From Antilocapra americana (lineage: Eukaryota; Chordata; Mammalia; Artiodactyla; Antilocapridae), in contig ML662466.1 in the NCBI GenBank assembly GCA_007570785.1, positions 1,188,938 through 1,252,937 on the forward strand: a DNA stretch of 64,000 nt. Direction: 5' to 3'. The notes under the pieces are model-generated. The model made no database searches. It was not told where the DNA came from and was given only the letters and a program-made list of their open reading frames with translations. Below are positions 11,000 to 21,589 of the stretch, one piece after another. A program made the translations under genes and the position numbers. Position 1 is the stretch's first letter, and every line of letters starts with the position of its first letter.

Positions 11000-11800
11000 G
11001 AGTTAAAGAGGGGCTCATTCAAACATCCTTTAGTTGCCTCATAGAGCAGCTTTGCAATGAGGGAGAAGTTAGGGATCCGGATTCAGAAAAAGTTTAGGAG
11101 GTCGAGGATAGATAGGAGTTCTCTTTTTGATTTTGGAAGTGCACAGTTAATTAAGGCCTGGATTCTGTTGGGGAGATTAGATCTCTGTTGGTGGGATGTG
11201 GAGAGCCTCAGGTAGGTGACGTTTGTCTGGGCTATTTGGGCCTTGGATTGGGATACCAGGTAACCCTAGAATCCCAGGGCCCCAAGGAATTTGGCAGCAT
11301 GTTGGGGGCAGAGTTTTGTGGTGGGGCTACAAAGGGTGATATCATCTATATATTGGAGGAGATGACTTGGAGCTAGGTCAAGTGTCTGTAGGTCCTTTTG
11401 TAAAGCCTATTCAAAAAACTGGGGGGAGAACTGTCCATGTTAGTTGTTGGGAAACATGAGTTTCAGGGTCTTTCCAGGTGAAGGCAAAAAGGGGTTGGGA
11501 GAGAGGGTGGAGGGGGATGGTGAAAAAGTCATCTCTGAGATCTAACATCATGAAGTGGGTTGTGGTCGGAGGTATGGCAGACAGAGGGTGTAAGTGTTAG
11601 GGACTATGGGGAATTTTGATGTGATGGCCTCATTGATTTTTCACAGATCCTGTACTAGTCTCCAAGAGTTTGGTCCCCTCCTTACTGCCAGAATATGGGT
11701 GCTGTGTGGTGAATGGGTAGGAATTAAGATAGAGGCCTGAAGATGGTCTATGATAGGCTTAAGTCCATTATGGGCCTTTGGGGTGAGAGAGTACTGTTGA
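11000..11800 (-). pseudogene. pol: ERV-C reverse transcriptase
   Basis: The catalytic box YIDD is at 11341-11352, reading QYIDDITLC on the minus strand. Upstream in reading order, 11391-11579 encodes the first catalytic aspartate block (DLRDDFFTIPLHP) and the QLTWTVLP motif. Order and motifs are those of a class I retroviral RT. The region is broken into several frames. Confidence 0.88.
11391..11579 (-). repeat. 189-bp duplicated RT segment, native copy
   Basis: Nearly identical to 12325-12513 in the same orientation, with about 7 mismatches by eye. This copy sits at the normal place in RT, upstream of YIDD in reading order, so it is the probable source. Confidence 0.95.
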
Positions 11801-11814
11801 TGAGTGATTATAAT

Positions 11815-12290
11815 CTAGGGGTCCTTTAGGGTAATGTGGACTAGGGGATGATGTTTGGCTATGGATGGGTGATCAGTGTCCCAGACGTGGGGGTCTAAGG
11901 TGGGTAGATCCAAGGGAAGTCCAGGAGTGAGGGATAGGGATAGTCCAGGTGCCATCTGCATGCAGAATATAGAGACTGTATTGAGGGGAGGTGTGGTATT
12001 AAAGATTCCCAATTTGGATAACAAATCTCTCTCTAGGAATGCCATCAGGCACTGAAGCATTCTGAGGAATGAGTGTATGAGGGTTGATTTCCCAAATTGA
12101 CATAGCAATGGAGGGCTGATTTTTGGCCACAAGGGAACTCCAGAGACCCCTTTGATTGTGAGTTCTAAGTCTTGAGTTGGACCAGAGTAAGAAGTTAAAA
12201 GGGAAAGTGGCTCCAGTGTCTACTGTATAGGAGGTCTTTTCCCTGGTCACCACCTTGTCTACCCTAAAATCCAAGCTCGTGTCTGGGACA
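11815..12290 (-). pseudogene. pro: ERV-C protease
   Basis: The minus-strand frame at 12274-11999 contains VDTGATF at about 12223-12203, the aspartic protease active-site loop. The C-terminal conserved block (ERDLLSKLGI) lies in the overlapping frame 12132-11815. A frame change between them breaks the gene. Retroviral proteases of this type process Gag-Pol. Confidence 0.88.
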
Positions 12291-12324
12291 GGGGCTGGGG
12301 GACTGGGACCTGGGCCCCATCATT

Positions 12325-12513
12325 GGTCCTTTTTTAAAGCCTATCCAAAAAACTGGGGGGAGAACTGTCCATGTTAGTTGTTGGGAAACATGAGTTTCAG
12401 GGTCTTTCCAGGTGAAGGCAAAAAGAGGTTGGGGGAGAGGGTGGAGGGGGATGGTGAAAAAGTCATCTCTGAGATCTAATATCATGAAGTGGGTTGTGGT
12501 CAGAGGCATGGCA
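12325..12513 (-). repeat. 189-bp duplicated RT segment, ectopic copy
   Basis: Second copy of the RT segment, placed between nucleocapsid and protease where RT sequence does not belong. It keeps the DLRDDFFTIPLHP block. The right edge abuts a short tandem repeat (CATAAGATTGGGA at about 12512 and 12546). Confidence 0.95.
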
Positions 12514-12776
12514 TAAGATTGGGAGAGAGATGAGATCTAACTCTCATAAGATTGGGATGGGGTACTAGGGAGAAGTGAGGATCTCCCCAGGGGCATCAGA
12601 ACATCCCTGTAGACATTCCACTGCCAGGTCTGGGAGATGAGGACCCCCCAAGGGGTGCCAGGGTGTCCATGGGGACAGTCCATCTTCCAGTGTCCTCCAT
12701 GACCACAGACTGGGCATGCTTTTGTGGAGTCCGTGGGTTTGGGCATGATTTTGCCCAGTGTCCTGACTGATTGCAT
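12514..12776 (-). pseudogene. gag: ERV-C gag nucleocapsid
   Basis: One complete CCHC zinc knuckle, CPVCGHGGHWKMDC (C-x2-C-x4-H-x4-C), at about 12713-12672 on the minus strand. Nucleocapsid binds genomic RNA. The frame runs on to a stop just beside the ectopic RT copy. Confidence 0.9.
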
Positions 12777-13290
12777 CTGAAGCAGGGTCCAGAGTTGGGG
12801 GTCTTAAGTCCCAGTCTGGGATTACTTGGGCTGGGCCAATCTCTTCCCCTTAATTGCTGCTACCAAAAGAGCATATTTAGCTTTTCTCTCATGATCTTTT
12901 CCTCTCTTAGCTTCCTCCTCTCTATTTTTGGACACCTTGACATCTACTTCTAGAAGGTCTCTTTGTAGGGTCTCAGGACCCTTGTCTAGTTGTTGAAGCT
13001 TGCATCTAATGTCAGGGGTGGACTGGCTGATGAATTGAATATGAAGGTAGAATAATACAGCAATGGTGGTGATATCTAAGTTAGTATACTTTTGGACTTC
13101 CTCTGTGAGGCATACCAAAAATTGGCTGAAGTTTCATCTGCTCCTCAAGTGATTTCTTGACTTTAACATAATTGACATGGGTGTAAGTATTTTTCTGCAT
13201 TCCTTCTAGAAGGCAAGTAATCATATGGTTAAGTCTTTTAATACTTGCATCACCAGGTGTTCCCCTTCCAGAACCCAACATTTCATAACT
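12777..13290 (-). pseudogene. gag: ERV-C gag capsid C-terminus
   Basis: Two overlapping frames (13281-13081 and 13118-12822) read the capsid end. The second holds ISQSTPDIRCKLQQLDKGPE and a charged NREEEAKR tail, the pattern of gamma-type capsid C-termini before nucleocapsid. A frameshift near 13100 joins them. Matrix and the N-terminal capsid are missing; the element ends about here. Confidence 0.85.
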
Positions 13291-13329
13291 CTTTGGAAAT
13301 CAGAAGTACTAACCTATCTGTCACATCAT

Positions 13330-14006
13330 AGACTTTCAAGGGACTTGTAATCTGTGCTATTACTGTGTATTATGACTTAGACCTCAAACTTGGATTAGTA
13401 GTCAGGAAGCACCTAGCCTTGCTAGGAATCAAAAGTTCAGAAGTTAGACGAAACTCTAGCTATAAGAATATCTCTGAGATTAAAGGTTACTTGGATTGGA
13501 ACTGCAATTTTTTTTTTCCTTTGGTAGTGCTGGCTCTTAGTGGACCAGAAGAGATTCTTTTACTGCTGTGGTGATGCTTGGAAGAAACATCACAGTTTTA
13601 TGTTTGTATCAGTCTTATTGTGGTCAAGAATATATTCAGGGTTGTGCACAGGCACTCAGGTGACTAATGTTCCCCCCAGCAGTCTTAGCCTAGGAGGCAT
13701 TCCAGAAGGCTACTCGGATCACACCCTGGGTGGCATCAGAGGCAAGCAGGGTTCTAATGGTGAAGAGCTGGACATCAGTTAGGGATGCCATCAGATCTAC
13801 CCCTGGTGCATCTCCACCCCATCTAGGTGGTAGATCCTGGAGGGATGAGGGTGACATCTGAGTCGATAAGGGACAGACTAAGTTTGACCAGGAAAGAAAA
13901 GCTTTGGTGTAAAGTCTGTCTACACCCCCATCTAGAGCAGGGAGGGATGCCTCAGGTAAAAAGAGGGCTCTGGTCGCTTTTTTTCTTTTCTTTTCCTCTC
14001 TTATGG
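13330..14006 (+). other. ERV-B leader upstream of gag
   Basis: Untranslated leader of ERV-B, similar to ERV-A (2566-3640, minus strand). A frame at 13540-13782 resembles the ERV-A frame at 2961-2758 (shared CTGTQ, SLSLG, EELDI), which may reflect simple nucleotide similarity. No primer binding site recognised. Confidence 0.6.
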
Positions 14007-14499
14007 ATGGGAGCTAACAATTCCAGCCTCACTCCATTGAACTGTATCCTGAAAAACTGGGATAGATTTGATCCCCAGGGCTTACAGAAGACAAATCTGG
14101 TCTTTATATGTGCTGCTGCATGGCCATGGTACCCACTGGAGGACAGCGAATGGTGGCCAGTTGGAGGGTCTCTTAAGCATAATACGTTTTACAATTAGAC
14201 CGGTTCTGTAAAAATCAAGGGAAATGGGTAGAAGAAGCATATGTGTTGCCCTTTTTCCCTCTGTGAAATATGCCAGACTTGTGTCCTAAGGGTATAGATT
14301 TGGTTGAGACACCTTCAACTCCCTCCTGTCCTCTTACTTTGCCCCCATACCTGGGGCTCCAAATTGAGATTCAAGTTGCCTTGGTCTCAGTGGAAACCCA
14401 AACTGAGATTCAAGCTGCCTTGGACTGTCCATGTAGAGGTCCAAACAACTCGTCTCAGTACGACCTCAGACTACTCTGGTTTCAGTAGAAACATCAAAG
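14007..14499 (+). pseudogene. gag: ERV-B gag matrix and spacer
   Basis: The matrix start is MGANNSS at 14007 (glycine 2 present), then TPLNCILKNWDRFDPQ and the tryptophan-rich AAAWPWYPLEDSEWWPVGG, a class I matrix pattern. The frame closes at 14196. A second frame (14270-14488) continues with MPDLCPKGIDL and a proline-rich spacer holding a 39-bp (13-residue) tandem repeat at about 14363-14440. The solo LTR at 14500 cuts gag here. Confidence 0.88.
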
Positions 14500-15003
14500 T
14501 GTTAGGGAGTTAGAATAGGAAACAGGAGTCCAAAATGACAGTGGCTAAAGGAAAAGGAAGGGAAAGGCCTGCAAAAATAGAAAAAAGAAGTTCTGAGGAC
14601 GTGAGTGAGAACTTCAGGTAGAACAGCACTCCTGTCTAAGCCCAATTTGCATAGGATGGCCGGGGGGGGGCAGAAATAAACATATAAAAGGGGAGCCAAA
14701 GCGCTTGCTCTCTCTCTTTCTCTCCTGTGCCTCGAAGATGGACTCTCCCTCTCTCTCCCACCTGCTGTGGTGTTCTTCTCTTCACACTTTGTATCAGCAT
14801 GCCCTCACACTTCGAGAGGGCTATCACCTTCTAAATAAAATAGAGCTGTAACACTGATTTATTTAAGAGGTATAAAACGGTCTGTCCAAGACCTGAGAGG
14901 TGTGGCCCGCTGAGGGCTTCAATGTCCACCACTCCAAATCTTTGTTGTGATGAGACAAGAACCGAGGAACATACCCTCACAAGACATCTACACTTGCCTG
15001 ACA
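14500..15003 (+). mobile_element. Solo LTR (family 1) in ERV-B gag
   Basis: Starts TGTTAGG and ends CTGACA, with a TATA-like box (ATAAAAGGGG near 14685) and AATAAA at about 14835. The same family is present in reverse at 32807-33175. Flanks are AAAG on the left and AAGA or AAAG on the right, consistent with a 4-bp target duplication blurred by one base. ERV-B gag reads on across the insertion. Confidence 0.88.
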
Positions 15004-15770
15004 AAGACATGAGATGGAGGACAAGAGACAAAGAGATAAAGAAAAGCAGGTTTCTTCAATCTATCCTTGGGATCATATTCACAGAGCAGCCAGAAAGACT
15101 GAAGAACAGCCACACAAGCTGTTGCCTCTTTATGAAGCAATGGAAATCAAGAGATCCCAGCTATAGCACCAGACTGGGACTACAACACAGCTAAAGGAAG
15201 ATGGGATCAGTTATTTTCTCAGATGTATTCTTTAAGGCTAAGGCTTTGAACTATGGCAAATTGGCAAACAGGACAGGAAGAAAAGGAAGCTCCTGGTAAA
15301 TTCAGATAGACTGAGAGAAGGCCTCTGCAGATTCACTGACATTGATCCTGAAAGTGAAGAGGGAAAAGTGATCTTAAAAGATAAATTTCTTACTCAGCCA
15401 GCTCCAGATATCCATGTAAACTATTAAAACAGGAGTTTGGACCAAATCAATCTTTAGGTATTTTGTTTCAACTGGCTCAGACAGTCTATTAATATAGAAA
15501 ATATGAGGAAAAAAAAGAAAGGCAGAAAAAGACAAAGAAAAAGGTGGAAACCTTCACAATAGCTATGAAAAACATTCTTAAACAGCCTGAGAAAAATGCC
15601 CAGAGGAACCCAGGTAAAAAGGGATGGGTTTGCTATTACTGTGGAAAGGAGGGGCATCTCAAGAGGGATTGCCCTCAGGAATCCAAGCCAACCCTAGCTC
15701 CATGTCCTGTCTGCAAAGGACCACACTGGAGGAGAAACTGCCCCCAGAGGCATAGGTTTCAGGGGTAAGA
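15004..15770 (+). pseudogene. gag: ERV-B gag capsid end and nucleocapsid
   Basis: Capsid-like text with stops (RLREGLCRFTDIDPESEEGK, then QPAPDIHVN) leads into the 15544-15768 frame, which has two zinc knuckles. The first, [14 protein letters not shown], is a complete C-x2-C-x4-H-x4-C. The second, [13 protein letters not shown], has three residues rather than four before the histidine. Two knuckles differ from the single knuckle of most gammaretroviruses. Confidence 0.9.
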
Positions 15771-15779
15771 CTCTCAAGA

Positions 15780-16110
15780 AAATCAGTATTTAAGTTTCCC
15801 AGGGGTCCCCACACCAGCTCCAGACCTAATTACTCCTGAGGAGCCCCGGGTATTAATAAATGTGGGAGGAAATCTGTCAAGTTCCTTTTAGATACTGGGG
15901 TAACTTTCTGCGTGCTTACTGAAGCCCCTGGCCCACTTTCTTCCAGATCTACTTTCTTAATGGGACTATCTGGATGAGCCAAAATGTTTTACCTGTGGTG
16001 TCAGGTGTGAGTGGGATTTGGTACTATTTTCACATGAGTTTCTGATCGTGGCCAAATTGCCCTCACCCCTTTTGGGGAGGGATATGCCGAACAAGATCCA
16101 TGCCTCTGTT
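15780..16110 (+). pseudogene. pro: ERV-B protease remnant
   Basis: The active-site loop LLDTGVTF is at about 15885-15908, with Asp-Thr-Gly at 15891-15899. It follows nucleocapsid directly. Later sequence contains stops and frame changes. Confidence 0.85.
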
Positions 16111-16219
16111 TTCATGAATATGGAGTTCTCTCCCTTTAATTGAACAAAATGTAAGTCCTAGAGCATGGGCTGATGGAAAATCTATGAGTCGAGCACAAAA
16201 TGCTATTTCTGTAGTTATC

Positions 16220-16888
16220 AAGCTCAAAGACCCACACTTATTTCCACATAAGAAGCAGTATCCACTGAAACCTGAGGTTAAAGAAAGGTTAAACCCCATC
16301 ATTGAGAATTTAAAGGTGCAGGGGCTACTAATTCCCTATAACAGTCCTATTTTGTAACACTCCTATTTTGGGTATAAAAAAATCAAATGGTGAATGGAAA
16401 CTAGTTCAACATTTATGAATAGTAAATGAGGCTGTAGTTCCTTTACACCCCGTGATGCCTAATCCTTATACTCTATTGTATACTCTGAAATCCCTGAAAG
16501 AGCCAAATATTTCTCATTAATTGATTTGAAAGATGCTTTCTATTCAGTGCCTTTGGTGGAAGAATGTCAAATTCTATTTGCTTTTGAAGACCCTACGCAG
16601 CCAGTTTCTCAGTTAACCTGGACAGTTTTGCCCCAGGGATTACATGACAGTCCTCACTTATTTGGACAGAGTTTGTCACGGGATCTACAAAACTTTAATA
16701 ATTCTGAAGTGGTGGTGTTACAATATGTAGATGATATCTTACTTTGTGCTGAGCATGAGGAAATGTGTTTGCGAGCCTCAGAAGATGTCTTAAACTTTCT
16801 GGCAGGCTGCGGTTACAAGGCATCAAAAGAAAAAGCTCAGCTTTGTCAACAGTCTGTTAGATATCTTGGCCTAATCATATCAGAATGA
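16220..16888 (+). pseudogene. pol: ERV-B reverse transcriptase
   Basis: The N-terminal part (16220-16525) carries class I pol text broken by stops. The open frame 16526-16888 includes the first catalytic aspartate (KDAFYSVPL), QLTWTVLPQG, and the catalytic YVDD at about 16724-16735. The frame closes at 16886 where family members continue into the connection domain. Active-site residues are preserved but the gene is truncated on both sides. Confidence 0.92.
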
Positions 16889-16942
16889 ACTAGGGCCATA
16901 GGCCCCAAGAGAATTAAACCTGTACTAAATCATCCCCTACCT

Positions 16943-17640
16943 ATGACTTTAAGACAACTGAGAGGATTTTTAAGAATCTCAGGCTACTGTCACATTTGGA
17001 TTATGGGTTTTGGGGAACTTGCCCTGCTTTTATATAAACTTATAGCTGAAACTCAGCAGTCCAAAGCCAACAAACTGGTTTGGTCTCCAGATACTCAAAA
17101 GGCTTTTAAGGTTCTTCAGACTGCTCTCCTGCAAGCTCCCACTTTGAGCTTGCCCACAGGGTTAGAATTTAATTTGCTTCTCTCTGAAAGAAAAGGTATG
17201 GCCTTGGGAGTTCTGACACAATCCTGAGGGCCTCACCAGCAACCTATTGCTTATCTAAGCAGAGAATTAGATGTAATTGCATGTGGGTGGCCCCATTGCC
17301 TAAGAGTAATTGGGGTGCTAGGTTTATTAGCACCTGAAGCTTTAAAGATAATTAACAGACAAAATCTTACTGTATTGACTTCTCATGATGTGAGTGGAAT
17401 CTTAAATTACAAGATTAATATTTGGATGACAGACAGTAGGCTTCTTAAATATCAGTCATTGTTTTTAGAAGGACCCGTAACTCAGCTCTCAACTTTTCAA
17501 CAGGCATTAACAGAACTCCAGGAGAAAACTCCTGACCCAGCTCTGAGTAGAGCAAGCCTCTACTTGTGCCAGGAATTGATTTGTGGGTACATCACACTCG
17601 AGTTAAGACGTGGCACCTTGACCAGAACTAACTGACTTAA
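16943..17640 (+). pseudogene. pol: ERV-B connection and RNase H remnant
   Basis: Frame 16943-17227 begins LRQLRGFLRISGYC, the conserved start of the class I connection domain, and continues to SERKGMALGVLTQS. Frame 17315-17635 reads the next part (LTSHDVSGILN, DSRLLKYQ). No integrase zinc finger or core follows. Confidence 0.87.
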
Positions 17641-17689
17641 GTTCATGTCTTTACTGTCTATGCTCTGACTTTGATGCTCTGACTTTGTA

Positions 17690-18078
17690 TATGGTGTGTA
17701 AACAAAACAGGTTCCGTGATAGGCTGCTGGGAGATACAGCAGGCCCTAGTTCTGGAGACCTCCCCCACCCTCACCTCATACCACCCCCCACCCCCCACAA
17801 GCCAGGAAATTCCAGCACGCGCCAAGAGATACACCTATCCAGGGCAGACACACAGTTTAAACTGACCAAATATTGACTGTCAACGATACCAATGCTGTAA
17901 CAAAGAACTGCCTGTATATAAGCAACTGTGGTTTGTCGTGCTGGGCTCTTGTCGGACTCCACTGCGTGGATGAGACTTGGACCCTAGCCCAACTAGCAAT
18001 AAACCCCTTTATGCTTTTTGCATTGCTGTGTCGACTTGGTCTCTTCAGGGGCTTGGGACCCGGAGTTTGGGCATAACA
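17690..18078 (+). mobile_element. Solo LTR (family 2) in ERV-B
   Basis: A 389-bp LTR ending CATAACA with AATAAA near 17998. The first 130 or so bases resemble the 3' LTR of ERV-D (47732), so they are related. It is flanked by the perfect 4-bp duplication TGTA (17686-17689 and 18079-18082), typical of class I ERV insertion followed by LTR-LTR recombination. Confidence 0.92.
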
Positions 18079-18082
18079 TGTA

Positions 18083-18460
18083 CTTTTCAGATGGGCATGA
18101 TAATCTATGTGGGCCTACTTCTGCTGACTCTAAAAATCCTGAGTCTGCAGTCTGATGCTCAAGACAATGCCTCCCTTTCCTGGGCTCACTCCTGCAGTAT
18201 TTCACATTCAGTCTAACTGCTGGGTCTGTGGAGCACTCCCCTCTTCATTAGTGGAAGGCTTCCCATGGTGGACATCTCCATTTCAAGGAAAAGACTTTCT
18301 CCAAGTCTGCAAATATCTTTAACAACAATTGTATGTGACACCACTTCTTAAACTGATGACATCTAACAACCCTAAAATGGACTGATGTAACTATGAACAT
18401 AGTGTGACTTTTCATTTTGATTTTAATTTGTTTTAACAACTATTTTGCCTTATATCTGTA
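18083..18460 (+). pseudogene. env: ERV-B env start (surface subunit)
   Basis: A signal peptide-like start MGMIIYVGLLLLTLKIL at 18092 lies just after CTTTTCAG, a good splice acceptor. Then comes a cysteine-bearing region with NCWVCGALPSS, which carries a CXXC motif, in a neighbouring frame. Text is lost after about 18320. Env normally drives entry; this piece lacks the rest of the surface subunit and the fusion subunit. Confidence 0.8.
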
Positions 18461-18721
18461 ACTGTATAATGGGGTTTTCTAACCATTAAAAACTTTTTAA
18501 TTATGTTTCAAATGGTTGTCCAAGCTCCTATGAGTGCCACAGCCTCTTCCAAATATTACTTAAGGCCCCTGGATAAGATACCCTCAATGTGAGGGTTAGG
18601 AGAATATGCTGCCTCAACAATTTAGGGACAATGTCCCTTGTCAGCTCCGAAGCAGTTACGGAATGAGAATGACTCCTCTTTTTCCTAGGCAACATAATTC
18701 TCCTCAAAGAAAAGGGGGGAA
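18461..18721 (+). other. ERV-B env tail and polypurine tract
   Basis: Decayed 3' sequence ending in the purine run AAAGAAAAGGGGGGAA (about 18706-18721), immediately before the LTR. This is the plus-strand priming site and supports the LTR boundary. Confidence 0.85.
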
Positions 18722-19308
18722 TGAGAGAGTCATTTCCTAGGCAGGTTGATAAGAAGTCTAGGGGTCCCCAAGGAGAGAGGGGTCTGGAATTCTCAAGGAG
18801 GAGAAAAGGACAAACTTTTTTTTTTTTTTTTTCCTCTGCATTCCTTAGCCTTGGTCAATTACACAACTCAGTATGGGAGTGGGTCTGGAAGATCTTTCTA
18901 AGCTAATCCTGATATTTTAAGATGTATAGTGGGTCTGGAGGATCTGTCTATTGTCAAATGTTAATCCTGTTATATTAAAATGTAAATTATGGGAGTAGGT
19001 CTTGTGAAGTCTTTAAAAGGTTTATATAACAGTCATGTATCCTCCCTGAGGACAGTCTCTGGATTAAACTTGCTGGTTAATCCTGTTATTGATTCAGTAT
19101 ATAACTCCACAGCTAACTCCAGCCAGGGGGTACTCTTTCTACCCCCTTCTGATGCATATGCCAGAAGCTTTCTCTATCTCCTTTATACTTTAATAAAACT
19201 TCATTACACAAAAGTTCTGAGCAATCAAGCTTTGTCTCTGGCCCTGGATTGAATTTTTCTCTTCCAGAGGCCAAGATTCCTAGTGTCTTTGTTGTAATTC
19301 TGTCAACA
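18722..19308 (+). mobile_element. ERV-B 3' LTR (family 3)
   Basis: Begins TGAGAGAG just after the polypurine tract and ends near GTCAACA. It holds an 18-base T run (about 18815-18832), a GGGAGTGGGTCTGG-like repeated block (three diverged copies at about 18874-19010), and AATAAA near 19190. No matching 5' LTR found in the window. Confidence 0.85.
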
Positions 19309-20640
19309 ACCTTCCACAAGTTTCCTTGACATGGAACAGTGGAGCAGGACACAGCTCTTGCTTTGTGGGCAAGTGCATATCTCTTTCACACAGCATTCAG
19401 ACAGATAGACACATTGAGTTGGTATAGGTTTTACAGCAGTGTCTCAGCTCTGAGCATCCTTACCTTGTCATGAAGATACTGGACAAGTCTCCAAGATAAT
19501 AGCTTACAGTGTTTGGTACTGAGTTTGTGATCTCCAGAGGAGAAGATTTAACGCCAGGACCAAAGATATAGCCTCAGTCACTCAGAGCTTTATGTAACAC
19601 AGGTTTATACGAGTGAAAAGGATAGAGAAAGTCTTCAGCAATAGGCACTGGAAGGTGGTAGGAGTGTACCCACTTTACTAGTTTAAGCAAGGCATCATAT
19701 ACTTTTTTTGCTAGCTGCTGAGAATCAATAAAAACAACACTTCAAGTCTGTGCAAGTTCCATTACACTTTCCCAAGGCATATATTCTGAGATAACCTCAG
19801 GACAAGATTAGCAATAAGTATATTTCCCAATCTGTGCTTCTGGGCAAGATATACTGCTGCCGAAAAACAGGTCCCCAGGTAAGATTTGTAACAATTAGAA
19901 TTATTAACCTAGAGCCTGAGAAAAGTATTTCCATGAGTAAGACATTGTGTAGTCATTAGTTTCAGATCTAAAAAACGGCCAGTTCTTTGGCAAGATACAT
20001 TGTTACACAAGGCTTCAGGAAAGCATGAGCTAGAATGTTCTCCTCCGCCTTAAAGGGCCTTGGCTTGCTTGCCTAAGCTTCAAATCTCCCATACTGGTTG
20101 GTACACAACAGATACAAATAGACAATAATTTTACAAGAACATGTAAACTTTTTAGCTTTACTAAGCCTATTGCTTGTGTTCTGCCTATTTTATAACATTA
20201 TGCTTTTCTGTATTACAATATATGTGACTGGGTTTCTATTATAAATAATGTTGACCAGGCAACTTCAAGCAGTTGATAAGCTAAATTGTGATACATAAGA
20301 TCTCTTACTGTATTACTTTAAGCTAGATAGTGTAAAAAGGAGGGGTAGTTTTATAGACCAGGAAGACATGTAACCCAAATAATTTTAGATTATCAACATG
20401 GCTAGATCCAAGACCAAAGCTGAGGGATCTAGCAACAGAAACTTCTCCAGATCTAGGAATGAAACCTTCAGGCTCTGTAGGACAAAACTGGGGAGAAAAT
20501 TTCTAGATCTTTTGAAGGAAACACCCTTTAGAGTTTCTTAAAATTAGGTCACTTGTTAAGAAATCCATCCAAGATGATGGATCCTTACATTGGGAAAATT
20601 TGAGAACTCTCCATATAAACAGGTTTTATACCTTCTTATG
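19309..20640. other. Unassigned
   Basis: No coding region. Parts of 19380-20110 read like retroviral LTR or leader in reverse, but no family or ends could be fixed. Confidence 0.35.
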
Positions 20641-20649
20641 GGAAGAAAA

Positions 20650-20850
20650 ATTTAAATGCAAGATATATATACATACACAAGATATATACATATGTAGATA
20701 TAAATATGTATGTAAAATGTATATATACTTAGCATACATATATATTCTACATATATACATTTGTATATTATATATGCATAATAACTCATGATTATATATT
20801 ATATATACTATTTTATATATTATATAATGATTATATACTTTAATATGCAT
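20650..20850. repeat. TA-rich tract
   Basis: Degenerate TATA/ACATATAT repeats over about 200 bases. Short frames here (tyrosine/isoleucine rich) are repeat artefacts. Confidence 0.9.
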
Positions 20851-20984
20851 CATCCTAAAAAAATTCCCTGTGGTTTAAAAGAAGCCAAAATGAACATTTT
20901 AGGAAGACTTATTTTTGATCTCTGTTTTCTCTAAAGTGGCCTTAAACTGTTAATAAATATATTAGAATAATTCATGTTAATTAG

Positions 20985-21195
20985 ATTGCTTCATAGGTGA
21001 TGAAGAACCCACCTGCCAATGCAGGAGACTTAAAAGTCATGAGTTTGATCTTTGGGTAGGGAGTATCTAAGAAAAGGAAATGGCAACCCACTCCAGTGTT
21101 CTTGCCTGGAGAATATCATGGACAGAAGAGCCTGGTGTGTTATAGTCCATAGGTACTCACAGAGTTGGACACGACTGAAGCAACTTAACACAGCA
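20985..21195 (+). mobile_element. Bov-tA SINE
   Basis: Complete unit from a diverged tRNA head (CCTGCCAATGCAGGAGAC) through the CAACCCACTCCAGTGTTCTT core to GGACACGACTGAAGCAACTTA. Confidence 0.92.
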
Positions 21196-21589
21196 TAACA
21201 TGGTTGATTAACAAGGAAATAAGAGCAAAAATAACAATAAAAAAATGAAGAGAGGTTAAGTCCAGGGACTTTTACCCAAAAGCAGAACAACTTTAAAGGA
21301 TCCGTCTCAAAAGAACAGAGAAATCGTATGTGATTATTAAGCTGGGTAAATAAAATAAGCATTAATGTGATTAAAAGAAAGTGCTTTGCTACAAACAGAC
21401 CCCCTGCTCATCCCCAGCATTGAAGACTCCCATACAACACTGTTCTATTTATCCTGGTTTATATACTTAATTAAAAGACTGGAAGAAAATTGCAGTGAGA
21501 TTGCACAACAATTAGGATAATTCATCAAGTGACATGGTTGATGAAAGGGCCTAAGCCCTTTGATTCAATCCCTGACTGGGTATGTGTGT
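21196..21589. other. No recognised feature
   Basis: AT-rich spacer, nothing assignable. Confidence 0.5.

Larger units (their letters stand above)
6780..13290 (-). mobile_element. ERV-C: class I endogenous retrovirus, internal region
   Basis: On the minus strand the order is capsid C-terminus, nucleocapsid zinc knuckle, protease (DTGA), RT (YIDD), RNase H region, integrase (zinc finger, core, C-terminal domain) and env. This is the canonical retroviral order, and the integrase C-terminal block and capsid end are gamma-type. No flanking LTRs were recognised. Frameshifts and stops are spread over the whole copy, and a Bov-A2 SINE sits in env. The 5' side ends near 13290 next to plus-strand ERV-B. 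Confidence 0.9.
13330..19308 (+). mobile_element. ERV-B: class I endogenous retrovirus with 3' LTR
   Basis: Plus-strand order is leader, matrix, capsid, nucleocapsid, protease, RT, RNase H, env start, env tail, polypurine tract and 3' LTR. There is no 5' LTR; the left end lies against ERV-C. Integrase is absent and most of env is deleted. Two solo LTRs of other families interrupt it (14500-15003 and 17690-18078), each flanked by short duplications, so ERV-B is older than both. Confidence 0.9.

Noticed and set aside
20600..20853. Tyrosine/isoleucine-rich short frames
   Set aside because: Products of the TA repeat on both strands.
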